A stretch of 64,000 nt of DNA. Source: Roseiarcus sp050012775. Its GTDB lineage: Bacteria; Pseudomonadota; Alphaproteobacteria; Rhizobiales; Beijerinckiaceae. Shown here in pieces: positions 18,248 through 26,725 of this stretch. Position numbers and translations under genes: made by a program. The stretch covers positions 40,504 through 104,503 of the forward strand of contig JBEKGN010000016.1 in assembly GCA_050012775.1 (NCBI GenBank). The letters are read 5' to 3'. A model generated the notes under the pieces. That model was not told the DNA's origin, did not search any database, and saw only the letters and a list, made by a program, of their open reading frames with translations. The stretch's first letter is position 1. Every line of letters begins with the position of its first letter.

Positions 18248-18294
18248 CGGATAAGTCGCAAGGTCGAGAGCAGGGTCTTGGACCGCGTTCGCAT
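18235..18294 (-). CDS. Candidate leu leader peptide (19 residues)
   Basis: The minus-strand ORF MRTRSKTLLSTLRLIRPAL has five leucines and one isoleucine in 19 residues, with Leu-Leu at 8-9. It ends inside the loop of the 18225-18247 hairpin and 106 bases before the leuA start. Leu-rich leader peptides upstream of leu/ilv genes are a known transcription-attenuation device. The Shine-Dalgarno is poor (TTTGCCGTC before the ATG), and a strong terminator hairpin with a uridine tract is not obvious. The role is therefore inference from position and composition. Confidence 0.45.
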   Translation of the reverse strand: MRTRSKTLLSTLRLIRPAL

Positions 18295-18410
18295 GACGGC
18301 AAACAAGCAGAGGAGCGCGAAAAAATCAACCGCGAATTTTTCCCGCGCGTCGCGCCGCGTCCACGCCGGAGTCCGACAACAAGCGCGCGGCGCTCCGTTG
18401 CCCCGGTCGA

Positions 18411-18424
18411 GCTAACATGTTAGC
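18411..18424. promoter_or_regulatory. Perfect 14-bp palindrome upstream of the sugar ABC operon
   Basis: GCTAACATGTTAGC is a perfect palindrome 67 bases before the binding-protein start, in the divergent region between leuA and the ABC operon. Size and position fit an operator for a dimeric repressor or activator. No regulator gene lies next to the operon. Confidence 0.5.
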
Positions 18425-18491
18425 GTCGCTCGGGCCCACAACGGCCCGGAATGCCTCGAGCGCACAAAGCGCCGATCGTGGGAGGATGAGA

Positions 18492-19457
18492 ATGTTGAAG
18501 AAACTGCTTGTCGCCAGCGCCATCGTTTCGGTTTCGGCTATCAGCGCCCCGAGCTTCGCGGCCGAGGCGCCCACCATCCCGATCATCGTCAAGGACACCA
18601 CCTCGTTCTATTGGCAAATCGTCTTCGCCGGCGCCCGCGCGGCCGGCAAGGATCTCGGCGTCAACGTTCCCGAACTCGGCGCGCAGTCGGAATCCGACAT
18701 CAACGGCGAGATTTCGATCCTTGAAAACGCAGTCGCCGAAAAGCCCGCCGCGGTCGTCATCGCGCCGACCGAGTTCAAGGCGCTCGGTAAGCCGATTGAT
18801 GAAGCCGCCAAGAAAGTGCCGATCATCGGCATCGATTCCGCGGCCGATTCCAAGGCCTTCACTTCGTTCCTGACCACCGACAACGTCCAGGGCGGGCGCA
18901 TCGCCGCCGATGGAATGGCCGCGGCGATCAAGGAAAAATATGGCAAGGCCGAAGGCGAGGTCGCCCTCATCACGCATCTGCCCGGCGTCGGGTCGCTCGA
19001 GGCGCGAAACAAAGGCTACAAGGAAGAGCTCGCGGCCAAATACCCCGACCTGAAGCTGGTGGCGGACAAGGTCTCGGACGGCAACGCCACGACCGGCCTC
19101 AACATCATGACTGACCTCATCACCGCCGACCCGAACCTGCGCGGCGTATTCGCGGACAATCTCATCCAGTGTCAGGGCGCGAGCCAGGCGATCGCCGAAA
19201 ACAAGAAGGGCGACACGATCAAGCTCGTGTGCTTCGACGCCGATGACAAACTGATCGGCTACCTCAAGGACGGCACGATCGCCGCTCTGTTGCTGCAAGA
19301 CCCTTATCGAATGGGCTACGACGGCATCAAGACGGCGCTTGCCGCCTCCAAGGGTGAGAAAGTCGCGGCCTTCGTCGACACCGGCGCCAATCTAGTCACC
19401 AAAGCCAACATGGACGGCGAAAGAGAGCACGCGCTGCTCTTCCCCAAAGTGAAGTGA
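18492..19457 (+). CDS. Periplasmic sugar-binding protein of a ribose-type ABC importer
   Basis: 321 residues with a signal peptide (about 1-23, ending SAPSFA) and a periplasmic-binding-protein fold of the RbsB/peripla_BP_4 type (IPIIVKDTTSFYWQIVFAGA, AVVIAPTEFKAL, VPIIGIDSAAD, LRGVFADNLIQCQGASQAI, DGTIAALLLQDPYRMGYDG). It delivers a sugar or polyol to the downstream permease. ATG 18492 is chosen because GGAGG at 18481-18485 sits six bases before it; the ATG at 18486 abuts the Shine-Dalgarno. It is separated from the ATPase gene by two strong hairpins. Ligand not deducible. Confidence 0.92.
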   Translation: MLKKLLVASAIVSVSAISAPSFAAEAPTIPIIVKDTTSFYWQIVFAGARAAGKDLGVNVPELGAQSESDINGEISILENAVAEKPAAVVIAPTEFKALGKPIDEAAKKVPIIGIDSAADSKAFTSFLTTDNVQGGRIAADGMAAAIKEKYGKAEGEVALITHLPGVGSLEARNKGYKEELAAKYPDLKLVADKVSDGNATTGLNIMTDLITADPNLRGVFADNLIQCQGASQAIAENKKGDTIKLVCFDADDKLIGYLKDGTIAALLLQDPYRMGYDGIKTALAASKGEKVAAFVDTGANLVTKANMDGEREHALLFPKVK

Positions 19458-19473
19458 TCGAATCAACCCGCAG

Positions 19474-19546
19474 CCCGCCGTCATGCGCCGCTCGCAGCCG
19501 ACGGCGGGCCTGTCTCCATGGATGAGGCGGCCTGGCGCGCCTCATC
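19474..19546 (+). promoter_or_regulatory. Two consecutive hairpins between binding-protein and ATPase genes
   Basis: CCCGCCGTC (19474-19482) pairs with GACGGCGGG (19500-19508), and GATGAGGCG (19521-19529) pairs with CGCCTCATC (19538-19546). Each is a perfect 9-bp stem. Such intercistronic hairpins often protect or partly terminate the message, so that binding protein is made in excess over membrane components. Neither is followed by a T-tract. Confidence 0.5.
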
Positions 19547-19692
19547 CCGTCCCTATCCGCTCCTTTCCAACAAGGCGCAAGACGCGCGCGTTTGGTCCCG
19601 ACGACCGGCTGCCTTCCTAGCGAAGCGCTTGCGCGGTGATGCGCCGGGGCGGATGGTACGCTAAACATCTTGCCCGCCGGGTGAATCGCCAG

Positions 19693-21213
19693 ATGTCCAT
19701 GCCCGCCCAAACCTCGCCGCCCCCCGCCGCGACCGGCGCGCCCCTCCTCGCTCTGCACAAGCTCGACAAGAGCTTCGGCGCCACTCATGCGCTGAGGGCG
19801 GTGGATCTGACGTTCCAGGAAGGCGAAATCCACGCGATCGTCGGCGAAAACGGCGCCGGCAAGTCGACGCTGATCAAGCTGCTGACCGGCGTCTATCCCC
19901 GAACCTCCGGGGAAGTCTATTGGCGCGGCGCGCCGGTTCCGCTGGTCAATCCGCACGAGGCGATCAGCCTGGGCATCAACGCCGTCCACCAAGAGGTGGT
20001 GCTCTGCCGCCACCTCACGGTGGCGAGCAACATTTTCCTCGGCGACGAAATGACGCGAGGCGGACTGCTCAATCACACGGCGATGCTGCGCGAGGCGCAA
20101 ACGCTGCTCGACGATCTCGGCTTCGATCTGCCCGCGGGCGCGATTCTCTCCTCGCTCACCATCGGCCAGCAGCAATTGGTGGCGACTGCGCGCGCCGAAC
20201 GGCGCGGCGCCAAGTTCCTGATCTTCGACGAGCCGACCGCCTATCTCACGCGCCAGGAAACCGCCGCCCTGTTCAAGCTGATCCGCCGTCTCAAGGCGAA
20301 CGGCGTGACCATCGTCTACATCAGCCATCGCCTCGAAGAAGTGTTCGAGCTCTGCGATCGCGTGTCGATCCTGCGCGACGGCGCGCTGGTGGGCACGCGG
20401 CGCGTCAGCGAAACCAACGAGGCCGATCTCATTGCGTTGATGATCAACCGCACGATCGATCAGATCTACCACAAGGACAAAGTCCCGCTCGGCGCGACGA
20501 TTCTCCAAACCGAAAAGCTTACCGGCAAAGGCTTCCACGACATTTCGATCCGCGTGCGCGAAGGCGAGATCGTCGGCCTCTACGGCTTGATCGGCGCGGG
20601 GCGAAGCGAATTCGTGCAGAGCCTGTTCGGACGCTTTCCCGCTGCGAGCGGCAAGATCCTGTGGAAAGGCGCCGAAGTCGCGATCCGTAACGAGCGCGCG
20701 GCGATGGACCTCGGCATCGCGCTGGCGCCCGAGAGCCGGCGGGATCAGGGCCTGTGCCTCAATCTCGGCGTCGGCTTCAACATCAATCTGCCGATCTACG
20801 AGCGGCTCGGCCTCGGGCCGCTGATCAATCTGGCGAAGGAAGCGAGCTGCGCCGACAAGCAAATTCGCGACGTGCAGATCAAGACCGCTTCGCGCGCGGC
20901 GCTGGTCTCGAGCCTTTCCGGCGGCAATCAGCAGAAGGTCGTCATCGGCAAGTGGCTCAACCATGGGGCCAAGCTGTTCATCTTCGACGAGCCGACCGTC
21001 GGCGTCGACGTCGGCACCAAGGCGGAAATCTATCGCCTGCTCGGCTCGCTGCTGCAGCAAGGCGCCGGCGTCATCATGATCTCGTCCTATCTTCCCGAAG
21101 TCTATGAGCTGGCCGACACGCTGCACGTGTTCCGACGCGGCGGGATCGTCGCCAGCCATGGCTACAAGGACGCGTCGCACGAAACGATCTTGACGGAAGC
21201 GATCGGCGTTTGA
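19693..21213 (+). CDS. Sugar ABC transporter ATP-binding protein (duplicated, RbsA/XylG type)
   Basis: 506 residues with two ABC cassettes. The first has Walker A GENGAGKST, signature LTIGQQQLVA and Walker B FLIFDEPTAYL. The second has the degenerate P-loop YGLIGAGRSEF usual in carbohydrate-type (CUT2) ATPases, signature LSGGNQQKVV and Walker B FIFDEPTVGVD. It energises uptake of the sugar bound by the upstream protein. The start is uncertain: ATG 19693, ATG 19699 and an upstream GTG/ATG pair near 19636 are all in frame, and none has a strong Shine-Dalgarno. The permease starts 22 bases after the stop. Confidence 0.93.
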   Translation: MSMPAQTSPPPAATGAPLLALHKLDKSFGATHALRAVDLTFQEGEIHAIVGENGAGKSTLIKLLTGVYPRTSGEVYWRGAPVPLVNPHEAISLGINAVHQEVVLCRHLTVASNIFLGDEMTRGGLLNHTAMLREAQTLLDDLGFDLPAGAILSSLTIGQQQLVATARAERRGAKFLIFDEPTAYLTRQETAALFKLIRRLKANGVTIVYISHRLEEVFELCDRVSILRDGALVGTRRVSETNEADLIALMINRTIDQIYHKDKVPLGATILQTEKLTGKGFHDISIRVREGEIVGLYGLIGAGRSEFVQSLFGRFPAASGKILWKGAEVAIRNERAAMDLGIALAPESRRDQGLCLNLGVGFNINLPIYERLGLGPLINLAKEASCADKQIRDVQIKTASRAALVSSLSGGNQQKVVIGKWLNHGAKLFIFDEPTVGVDVGTKAEIYRLLGSLLQQGAGVIMISSYLPEVYELADTLHVFRRGGIVASHGYKDASHETILTEAIGV

Positions 21214-21235
21214 ACAAAGGTGAGGGCGGTGCGGG

Positions 21236-22267
21236 ATGAGCGATCAACTGGTCTCGAAAGCGCGCCGCAACGGCGGGGGGCTCAACATCCTGCTGGGGCT
21301 GACGTTGCTCATCCTTCTGCTGGCGATGTGGGTCGTGCTGTCCGTTGAGACCAGGACATTCTGGAGCGCCAACAATATCGCCAATCTGCTGCGCCAAGGC
21401 GCGATGATCGCGATTCTCGCGATCGGCGAGACTTTCGTCATCATCACCGGCGGCATCGACCTCTCCGTCGGCGCGGTCGCGGGCTTCACCAGCATGGTCA
21501 TCGCACTGCTGCTGACAAACGTCGATTGGCTCGGCGCTCATGGCTTCGGCTTTTTCGCGACGATTCCAGGCGCCGTGATCGCAACGCTGCTCGTCGGCAT
21601 CTTCATTGGTCTCTTCCACGCTTTTGGCGTTGTGCAGATGGGCCTGCCGCCGTTCATCATGACGCTGGCGACGATGTACTCGCTGCGCGGCATCGGACTG
21701 CTGATCACCAACGGCTCGACGATCTCGATCACCAACGACGCCTTCACCGGCTTTTCGCGCGCGAGTTTCCTCGGCTTTCCCTGGACCGACGGCTCGTGGT
21801 TCGAGATCCCGATGTTGTTCTGGATGGTGCTTCTCGTCGCCGTCCCCGCCTACATTCTGCTCAATCAGAGCCGGTGGGGGCGCTATCTCTTCGCCATCGG
21901 CTCCAATTCGGAGGCGGCGCGGCTATCCGGCGTCAACGTCAAGGCAATGACTTACCTCGCTTATGTCATCTCGGCGACATTCGCCGCCTTCGTCGGCGTG
22001 CTGCTCGCCATGCGCATCGGCATCGGCAATCCGACCCAGGCCGAGGGCTGGGAATTGCAGGCGATCGCCTCTTCGGTGATCGGCGGCACCAGCCTGTTCG
22101 GCGCGCTCGGTTCGGTGCACGGACCGCTGATCGGATCGTTCATCCTGACGACGATCAACAACGGCGCGAACCTGCTCAACCTCAATCCGTTTTGGCAGCG
22201 CATCATCACCGGCGCGCTGATCATCATCGTCGTTTATTTCGACGGCCTCAGGCGTCGGAAGCGTTGA
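21236..22267 (+). CDS. Sugar ABC transporter permease (RbsC type)
   Basis: 343 residues and about ten membrane segments. The family motif region is GETFVIITGGIDLSVGAVAGF near residues 62-82, and the C-terminal transport region is LFGALGSVHGPLIGSFIL. It forms the homodimeric inner-membrane channel of the CUT2 importer with the preceding ATPase. It follows that gene closely and its stop overlaps the TTG start of the methyltransferase gene (TTGA). Confidence 0.93.
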   Translation: MSDQLVSKARRNGGGLNILLGLTLLILLLAMWVVLSVETRTFWSANNIANLLRQGAMIAILAIGETFVIITGGIDLSVGAVAGFTSMVIALLLTNVDWLGAHGFGFFATIPGAVIATLLVGIFIGLFHAFGVVQMGLPPFIMTLATMYSLRGIGLLITNGSTISITNDAFTGFSRASFLGFPWTDGSWFEIPMLFWMVLLVAVPAYILLNQSRWGRYLFAIGSNSEAARLSGVNVKAMTYLAYVISATFAAFVGVLLAMRIGIGNPTQAEGWELQAIASSVIGGTSLFGALGSVHGPLIGSFILTTINNGANLLNLNPFWQRIITGALIIIVVYFDGLRRRKR

Positions 22268-23178
22268 CCAAAGACCCGCTCGCCTGCGGCGATCTTCTCG
22301 CCTTTCGCCGCTACGCCTACGCGCGCTCCGCCGCTGAGGACGGCGACTGGCGCGCCGCGGCCGAAGTGCTGGAGCAGGCGCTCGAGCGCGCGCCGAACTG
22401 GGCGCCGGCATGGTTCGCGCTCGCCGAGGCGAGGGAAGAGCTCGGCGACCGAGCCGGCTCGGCCGAGGCGTTCCGCGCGACGCTTCGCGCCGATCCCAGC
22501 GACGCGCAGGGCGCCGGAGCGCGGCTGGCGCTGCTCGGCGTCGGCGAAGCGCCGAAGTCGCTTCCCAAGGCCTATGTCGCTCGCCTGTTCGACGACTATG
22601 CGCGGCGCTTCGATCAGCATCTGACCGGCGAACTCGACTATCGCGCGCCCGCCCTCATCCTCGACGGGCTCGACGCCGTCGCCGGCGCGCGCCGTTTCGC
22701 GCGGGGCCTCGATCTGGGCTGCGGCACGGGCCTCATGGGCGCCGCCCTGCGCGGACGCGTGGACGAACTCGTCGGCGTCGACCTCTCGCCGGCGATGATC
22801 GCCGAAGCGCGTGAGACGGGCTGCTACGACGCCCTCGAGGTTGGCGACGTCGTCGAATTCCTCGCCACGCGCGAACGAGGCGAAATCGACCTCGTCGTCG
22901 CCGCCGACGTCCTCGCCTATTTCGGCGATCTCGCAGAGGTCGTCTCCTCGGCCGCGCGGACGCTCGCGCCCGGCGGCCTCTTCGCCTTCACCGTCGAGAC
23001 CTTCGACGGCGAGGGCTATCGGCTGGGGGCGACAACGCGCTTCGCTCATTCCAGCGCTTATGCGCGCGAGACCGCCGCGGCCGCAGGTCTTCGCCCGCTC
23101 GCTCTCGTCGACGCCTCGGCACGCCGCGAAGCCGGCCGCGACGTCCCAGGGCTCGTCTGCGTGTTCGCAGGCGGTTGA
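22264..23178 (+). CDS. TPR-containing class I SAM-dependent methyltransferase
   Basis: 304 residues from TTG. The N-terminus (about 1-75) is TPR-like (DWRAAAEVLEQALERAPNWA, ALAEAREELGDRAGSAEAF). The rest is a Rossmann methyltransferase with motif I GLDLGCGTGLMG, acidic loop LVGVDLSPAMIAEA and VVAADVLAYFGDL. The substrate is unknown; similar TPR-methyltransferases are annotated as putative protein or small-molecule methylases. The start overlaps the permease stop by four bases, so it is translationally coupled to a sugar importer, yet nothing in it suggests transport. No ATG start is available without removing TPR sequence. Confidence 0.8.
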   Translation: MTKDPLACGDLLAFRRYAYARSAAEDGDWRAAAEVLEQALERAPNWAPAWFALAEAREELGDRAGSAEAFRATLRADPSDAQGAGARLALLGVGEAPKSLPKAYVARLFDDYARRFDQHLTGELDYRAPALILDGLDAVAGARRFARGLDLGCGTGLMGAALRGRVDELVGVDLSPAMIAEARETGCYDALEVGDVVEFLATRERGEIDLVVAADVLAYFGDLAEVVSSAARTLAPGGLFAFTVETFDGEGYRLGATTRFAHSSAYARETAAAAGLRPLALVDASARREAGRDVPGLVCVFAGG

Positions 23179-23220
23179 CCCTCCGACCGCCGGACGTCCT
23201 CACGCGCGCCGCCGCGCTCG

Positions 23221-24069
23221 CTACACGTACAGGTTTGGTCGCCTGGCTTCGCGCGCGCGCATGATCGCCCCGTTCAGCGCGCCGCCGAACACGAAGAGCG
23301 CGGCCATCGCGTAAAGGAACACCAGCGCGATCATCACCGAAGCGAGCCCCGCGTAGGTCGAGACGTAATTGCGCGCGAATTCGCTGAGGTAGGCGCCAAA
23401 AATCTCGCCGAAGGCGATGCTGCTGATGAAGGTCGTGACCACGCCCGGCGCGATCTCGACGAAGCGCAGCCGCTTGGCCGGCAGCCAGCGGTGGGCGATG
23501 AGAAGCGTGATCGCCAGCAGCAAAGTCGTGACGCCGAGCCGCGCGAACGTCACCACGATCTGCAGCGGCGCCAAGGCCGGCGCGAAGCGCAAGACGCCCG
23601 CCCAGATCAGCGGCCCGAGCACGACGAGGAAAGCGAGCGCGAGCAGCGCCGCCGATGCGACGAGCGCGAAAGCGAGCGATTGCAAGCGCAACAGCCACCA
23701 CGGCCGATTCTCCTGACAGGCATAGGCGCGGTTGAGGCCGGTGCGCAACGCCTCGATCGCGCTCGTGGAGAAGTAGAGCGCGAGCACGGCGCCGATCGTC
23801 AGCAGACCGCCGCGCGGCGCCGTCAGCACGTTGTGAACTTCCCCGGCGATCGGCCCGGCGACCACGGCCGGCCAGGCGGTGAAAATGAGATGCGTCGCCT
23901 CGTCGGCCAGGCTTTGCGTCCCCAGGAAGCCCGCCAGCGCGGTGACGAAAATCAGGAAGGGAAAAAGCGACGTCAGCGTCGACAGCGCGATATAGCTGGC
24001 GATCGCCCAGCCGTCCTCGGCCACGAAGTGATTGGCCGCGTCGAAGAGTATGGACCCGCACTTGCGCAT
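23221..24069 (-). CDS. YihY/BrkB-family inner-membrane protein
   Basis: 282 residues and about six membrane helices. Family landmarks are DGWAIASYIALSTLTSLFPF at the N-terminus, GGLLTIGAVLALYFSTSAIEA with the following GLNRAY, and YAGLASVMIALVFLYAMAAL near the end. The family was once misnamed RNase BN; its function is unclear. AAAAGG precedes ATG 24069. The gene converges with the methyltransferase gene and diverges from mcd. Confidence 0.9.
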   Translation of the reverse strand: MRKCGSILFDAANHFVAEDGWAIASYIALSTLTSLFPFLIFVTALAGFLGTQSLADEATHLIFTAWPAVVAGPIAGEVHNVLTAPRGGLLTIGAVLALYFSTSAIEALRTGLNRAYACQENRPWWLLRLQSLAFALVASAALLALAFLVVLGPLIWAGVLRFAPALAPLQIVVTFARLGVTTLLLAITLLIAHRWLPAKRLRFVEIAPGVVTTFISSIAFGEIFGAYLSEFARNYVSTYAGLASVMIALVFLYAMAALFVFGGALNGAIMRAREARRPNLYV

Positions 24070-24131
24070 ATCGGCCTTTTCCGCTCGGAGCGCCGAGCCG
24101 TTCGGCGAGTAGGTAATACGGACTGCAGATA

Positions 24132-24145
24132 TCCGCCTAGGCGGA
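24132..24145. promoter_or_regulatory. Perfect 14-bp palindrome upstream of yihY
   Basis: TCCGCCTAGGCGGA lies 63 bases upstream of the yihY start and is flanked by AT-rich sequence (GCAGATA before, AATTTC after). Candidate operator or short hairpin; no cognate regulator identified. Confidence 0.3.
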
Positions 24146-24542
24146 AATTTCGCCACAGGCGGGACGTCGACGTTGTTCTTTGGTTTTCGCCAGCAAGGAA
24201 CGCTCGGCGCGCCGGAAGGGAGTCGCGCGCCAAACCGCAATGGACGCCGGGAACAATCTCTCCACGCGATAAGAGTGCGTTCACCGATCGGGAGATAAAG
24301 TCCGCTTACGCCTCGATCTCAGATGAGCGTCCGCCGATGAATCCCGCTGAACTCTTACGAGCCGGCGGCGTCGGCACTGTCTTCTTTTACCTCCTCGCCC
24401 GCGCCCTTGGGGCGACGCCGCGAGAACCGACCAGCTGAAGCGACCGCGCCGCCGGCGAAATCGTCGGGGCTTCCGCCATCGGCCGCATCGGAACAACTTC
24501 GCAAGCCCTTCCCCGAAAAGACGGATTGCAACTGACCCGCAG

Positions 24543-24561
24543 GCGACGCATGCTGCGTCGC
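24543..24561 (+). promoter_or_regulatory. Hairpin in the mcd leader
   Basis: GCGACGCA and TGCGTCGC form a perfect 8-bp stem around a 3-base loop (TGC), ending 16 bases before the GGAG ribosome binding site of mcd. It could be an operator half-site pair or an mRNA structure affecting translation from the TTG start. Confidence 0.4.
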
Positions 24562-24587
24562 AACATCATTGCTATCGGAGCCACAAA

Positions 24588-26231
24588 TTGCCGCTCGACG
24601 ATCTCGCCCCTCAAGCTCTGAACGCCGTCGAAGCGTTGGTCGCGCGCGCCGCGTCGGCCCTGCGCGAGAGGGTCGGCGACGGCGGCCGTCTGAGTGCGGG
24701 AAAAATCGAGCGCGAACAGCACGCCGCGCATGGGCTCGCCTGGCTCGCCACCTATGTCGAGGCGATCAAGGAGATGACGGCCTACGCGCGTCGGATGCGC
24801 GCCGAAGGGCGTTTCGGCGAGACCGAGGCGCTGCTGACGCGGATCGGCCTGGGCGAATATCTCGCTCAAGTTTTCGGCGGCATTCCGATGAACCAGGGCG
24901 AAATCGTCCGCCTGAGCGATTTCGGCCTGAAGGCGGACGAGGTCGCCCGATTCCGCAACGACGCCGTGGAGACGCTGATCGAGACGGGCAACACGCGCGA
25001 GACGCGGGCGCGCCTCGCGGCCTTGATCGCCGAGGCCCACGAGGGCGCGATCGGCGATCCCGGCCTCGACGAGACCTTCGGAGCCATTCGCGAGCAAATG
25101 CGCCGCTTCGCCGACGCGGAAGTCGTGCCCCACGCGCAGGATTGGCACCGCGCCAACCAGTACATTCCGCTCGAGGTCATCGCCGGCCTCTCCGAAATGG
25201 GCGTGTTCGGCCTTACGATTCCCGAGGAATACGGCGGACTGGGCCTCGGCAAGGTGGCGATGTGCGTCGTCTCGGAGGAGCTTTCGCGCGGCTATATCGG
25301 CGTCGGCTCGCTCGGCACGCGCTCGGAGATCGCCGCCGAACTGATCCTGTGCGGCGGCACGCCGGAGCAGAAGCGCCATTTCCTGCCCAAGATCGCCAGC
25401 GGCGAAATCCTGCCGACCGCCGTCTTCACTGAGCCCAACACCGGCTCGGACCTCGCCTCGCTGCGCACGCGCGCGACGCGCGAGGGCGACCTTTACGTGA
25501 TCAACGGCGCCAAGACCTGGATCACCCATCCCGTGCGCGCGGACCTGATGACCTTGCTCGCCCGCACCAATCCGAACGAGCCGGGCTACAAGGGCCTGTC
25601 GATGTTTCTCGCGGAGAAACCGCGCGGCACGGACGCGGAGCCTTTCCCCGCCAAGGGCATGTCGGGCGGCGAAATCGAAGTGCTGGGATACCGCGGCATG
25701 AAGGAATACGAGATCGCCTTCGACGGCTTCGCCATTCCCGCCGACAGCCTGCTCGGCGGCGTCGAAGGCGAGGGCTTCAAGCAGTTGATGGAGACGTTCG
25801 AATCCGCGCGCATCCAGACCGCGGCGCGCGCGGTCGGCGTCGCGCAATGCGCGTTCGAGCTCGGATTGCGCTACGCCAAGGAGCGCGTGCAATTCGGCAA
25901 GACGCTGATCAACTTCCCGCGCGTCGCCGACAAGATCGCGATGATGGCGGTGGAAATCCACATCGCGCGGCAAATCACCTATTTCGCCGGGCGCGCCAAG
26001 GACGAGGGCCGCCGCTGCGATCTGGAGGCGGGAATGGCCAAGCTGCTCGGCGCGCGCGTCGCCTGGGCCGCTGCCGACAACGCGTTGCAAATCCATGGCG
26101 GCAACGGCTTCGCGCTCGAATATCCGATCTCGCGCGTGCTCTGCGACGCGCGCATCCTCAACATTTTCGAGGGAGCGGCCGAAATTCAGGCGCAGGTGAT
26201 CGCGCGGCGGTTGCTCGAGGGCGGCAATTAA
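24588..26231 (+). CDS. mcd: (2S)-methylsuccinyl-CoA dehydrogenase, ethylmalonyl-CoA pathway
   Basis: 547 residues, the length of characterised Mcd and longer than ordinary acyl-CoA dehydrogenases because of an N-terminal ~165-residue extension. It oxidises (2S)-methylsuccinyl-CoA to mesaconyl-CoA with FAD. Close family blocks are EMGVFGLTIPEEYGGLGL, SRGYIGVGSLGTRSEIAAEL, VFTEPNTGSDLASLRTRA, GGEIEVLGYRGMKEYE, LMETFESARIQTAARA and LQIHGGNGFALEYPISRVLC. The start is TTG, with GGAG seven bases upstream. The gene indicates acetyl-CoA assimilation through the ethylmalonyl-CoA route. Other pathway genes (ccr, ecm, mch) are not in the window. It converges with the rlpA-like gene. Confidence 0.95.
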   Translation: MPLDDLAPQALNAVEALVARAASALRERVGDGGRLSAGKIEREQHAAHGLAWLATYVEAIKEMTAYARRMRAEGRFGETEALLTRIGLGEYLAQVFGGIPMNQGEIVRLSDFGLKADEVARFRNDAVETLIETGNTRETRARLAALIAEAHEGAIGDPGLDETFGAIREQMRRFADAEVVPHAQDWHRANQYIPLEVIAGLSEMGVFGLTIPEEYGGLGLGKVAMCVVSEELSRGYIGVGSLGTRSEIAAELILCGGTPEQKRHFLPKIASGEILPTAVFTEPNTGSDLASLRTRATREGDLYVINGAKTWITHPVRADLMTLLARTNPNEPGYKGLSMFLAEKPRGTDAEPFPAKGMSGGEIEVLGYRGMKEYEIAFDGFAIPADSLLGGVEGEGFKQLMETFESARIQTAARAVGVAQCAFELGLRYAKERVQFGKTLINFPRVADKIAMMAVEIHIARQITYFAGRAKDEGRRCDLEAGMAKLLGARVAWAAADNALQIHGGNGFALEYPISRVLCDARILNIFEGAAEIQAQVIARRLLEGGN

Positions 26232-26246
26232 GCTGGCCGACGAATT

Positions 26247-26558
26247 CTAGAGCGGCTCGATCGTGACATGCGCCACGCCGGCGCGGCGGAAGCCCAAGAC
26301 GTCGGCGGCGCTGGTGGAGACGTCGATGATGCGGCCGCGAATGAAGGGGCCGCGATCGACAATGGTTACGACGGCGCTGCGGCCATTGTCCAAATTGATC
26401 ACCCGCACATGCGTGCCGAAAGGCAGGGTGCGATGCGCGGCGATCATGCCGCTATGGTGAGGATTGAGGTAATAGGTCGCCTGACCCACTTCGCCGGCCT
26501 GCGCGGCCGAAAACGCGAGAGCGGAGGCAAAGGCGGCGAGAAGAAAAGATTTCAACAT
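26247..26558 (-). CDS. Stand-alone RlpA-like double-psi beta-barrel protein
   Basis: 103 residues: a signal peptide (about 1-21, ending SAAQA) followed directly by a DPBB domain (GQATYYLNPHHSGMIAAHRT, LPFGTHVRVINLDNGRSAVV, VDRGPFIRGRIIDVS, LGFRRAGVAHVTIEPL). The Asp of VDRGPF corresponds to the conserved acid of RlpA-type lytic transglycosylases. It lacks the SPOR domain of septal RlpA, so recruitment to the septum is not expected. AAGGGAAC precedes the ATG. A cell-wall role is inferred from the family. Confidence 0.88.
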   Translation of the reverse strand: MLKSFLLAAFASALAFSAAQAGEVGQATYYLNPHHSGMIAAHRTLPFGTHVRVINLDNGRSAVVTIVDRGPFIRGRIIDVSTSAADVLGFRRAGVAHVTIEPL

Positions 26559-26725
26559 TCAGTTCCCTTACGATTTAACTTGCCCCCCAACCCTGCCCTC
26601 GACCGGCGCCCTTCGCCCAACATTGCGTCGAAAAGACGGCGGCCATGATTTCGCCGCCATTTCCGCAACAAAGCATGTAACATGTCGGCATCCACAGGCG
26701 ACAACCCGAGAGAGAAGGCAGCGTC

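Larger units (their letters stand above)
24070..24587. other. Divergent intergenic region yihY-mcd
   Basis: 518 bases with no supported gene. It contains a 14-bp palindrome near yihY (24132-24145) and a hairpin in front of mcd (24543-24561). A 33-codon ORF at 24337-24438 with a hydrophobic patch has no Shine-Dalgarno and no recognisable relatives, so I do not call it. Promoters for both flanking genes must lie here. Confidence 0.5.

Noticed and set aside
24337..24438. 33-codon ORF starting MNPAELLRAGGV with a hydrophobic patch
   Set aside because: No Shine-Dalgarno, no family, and it lies in a promoter region between divergent genes.
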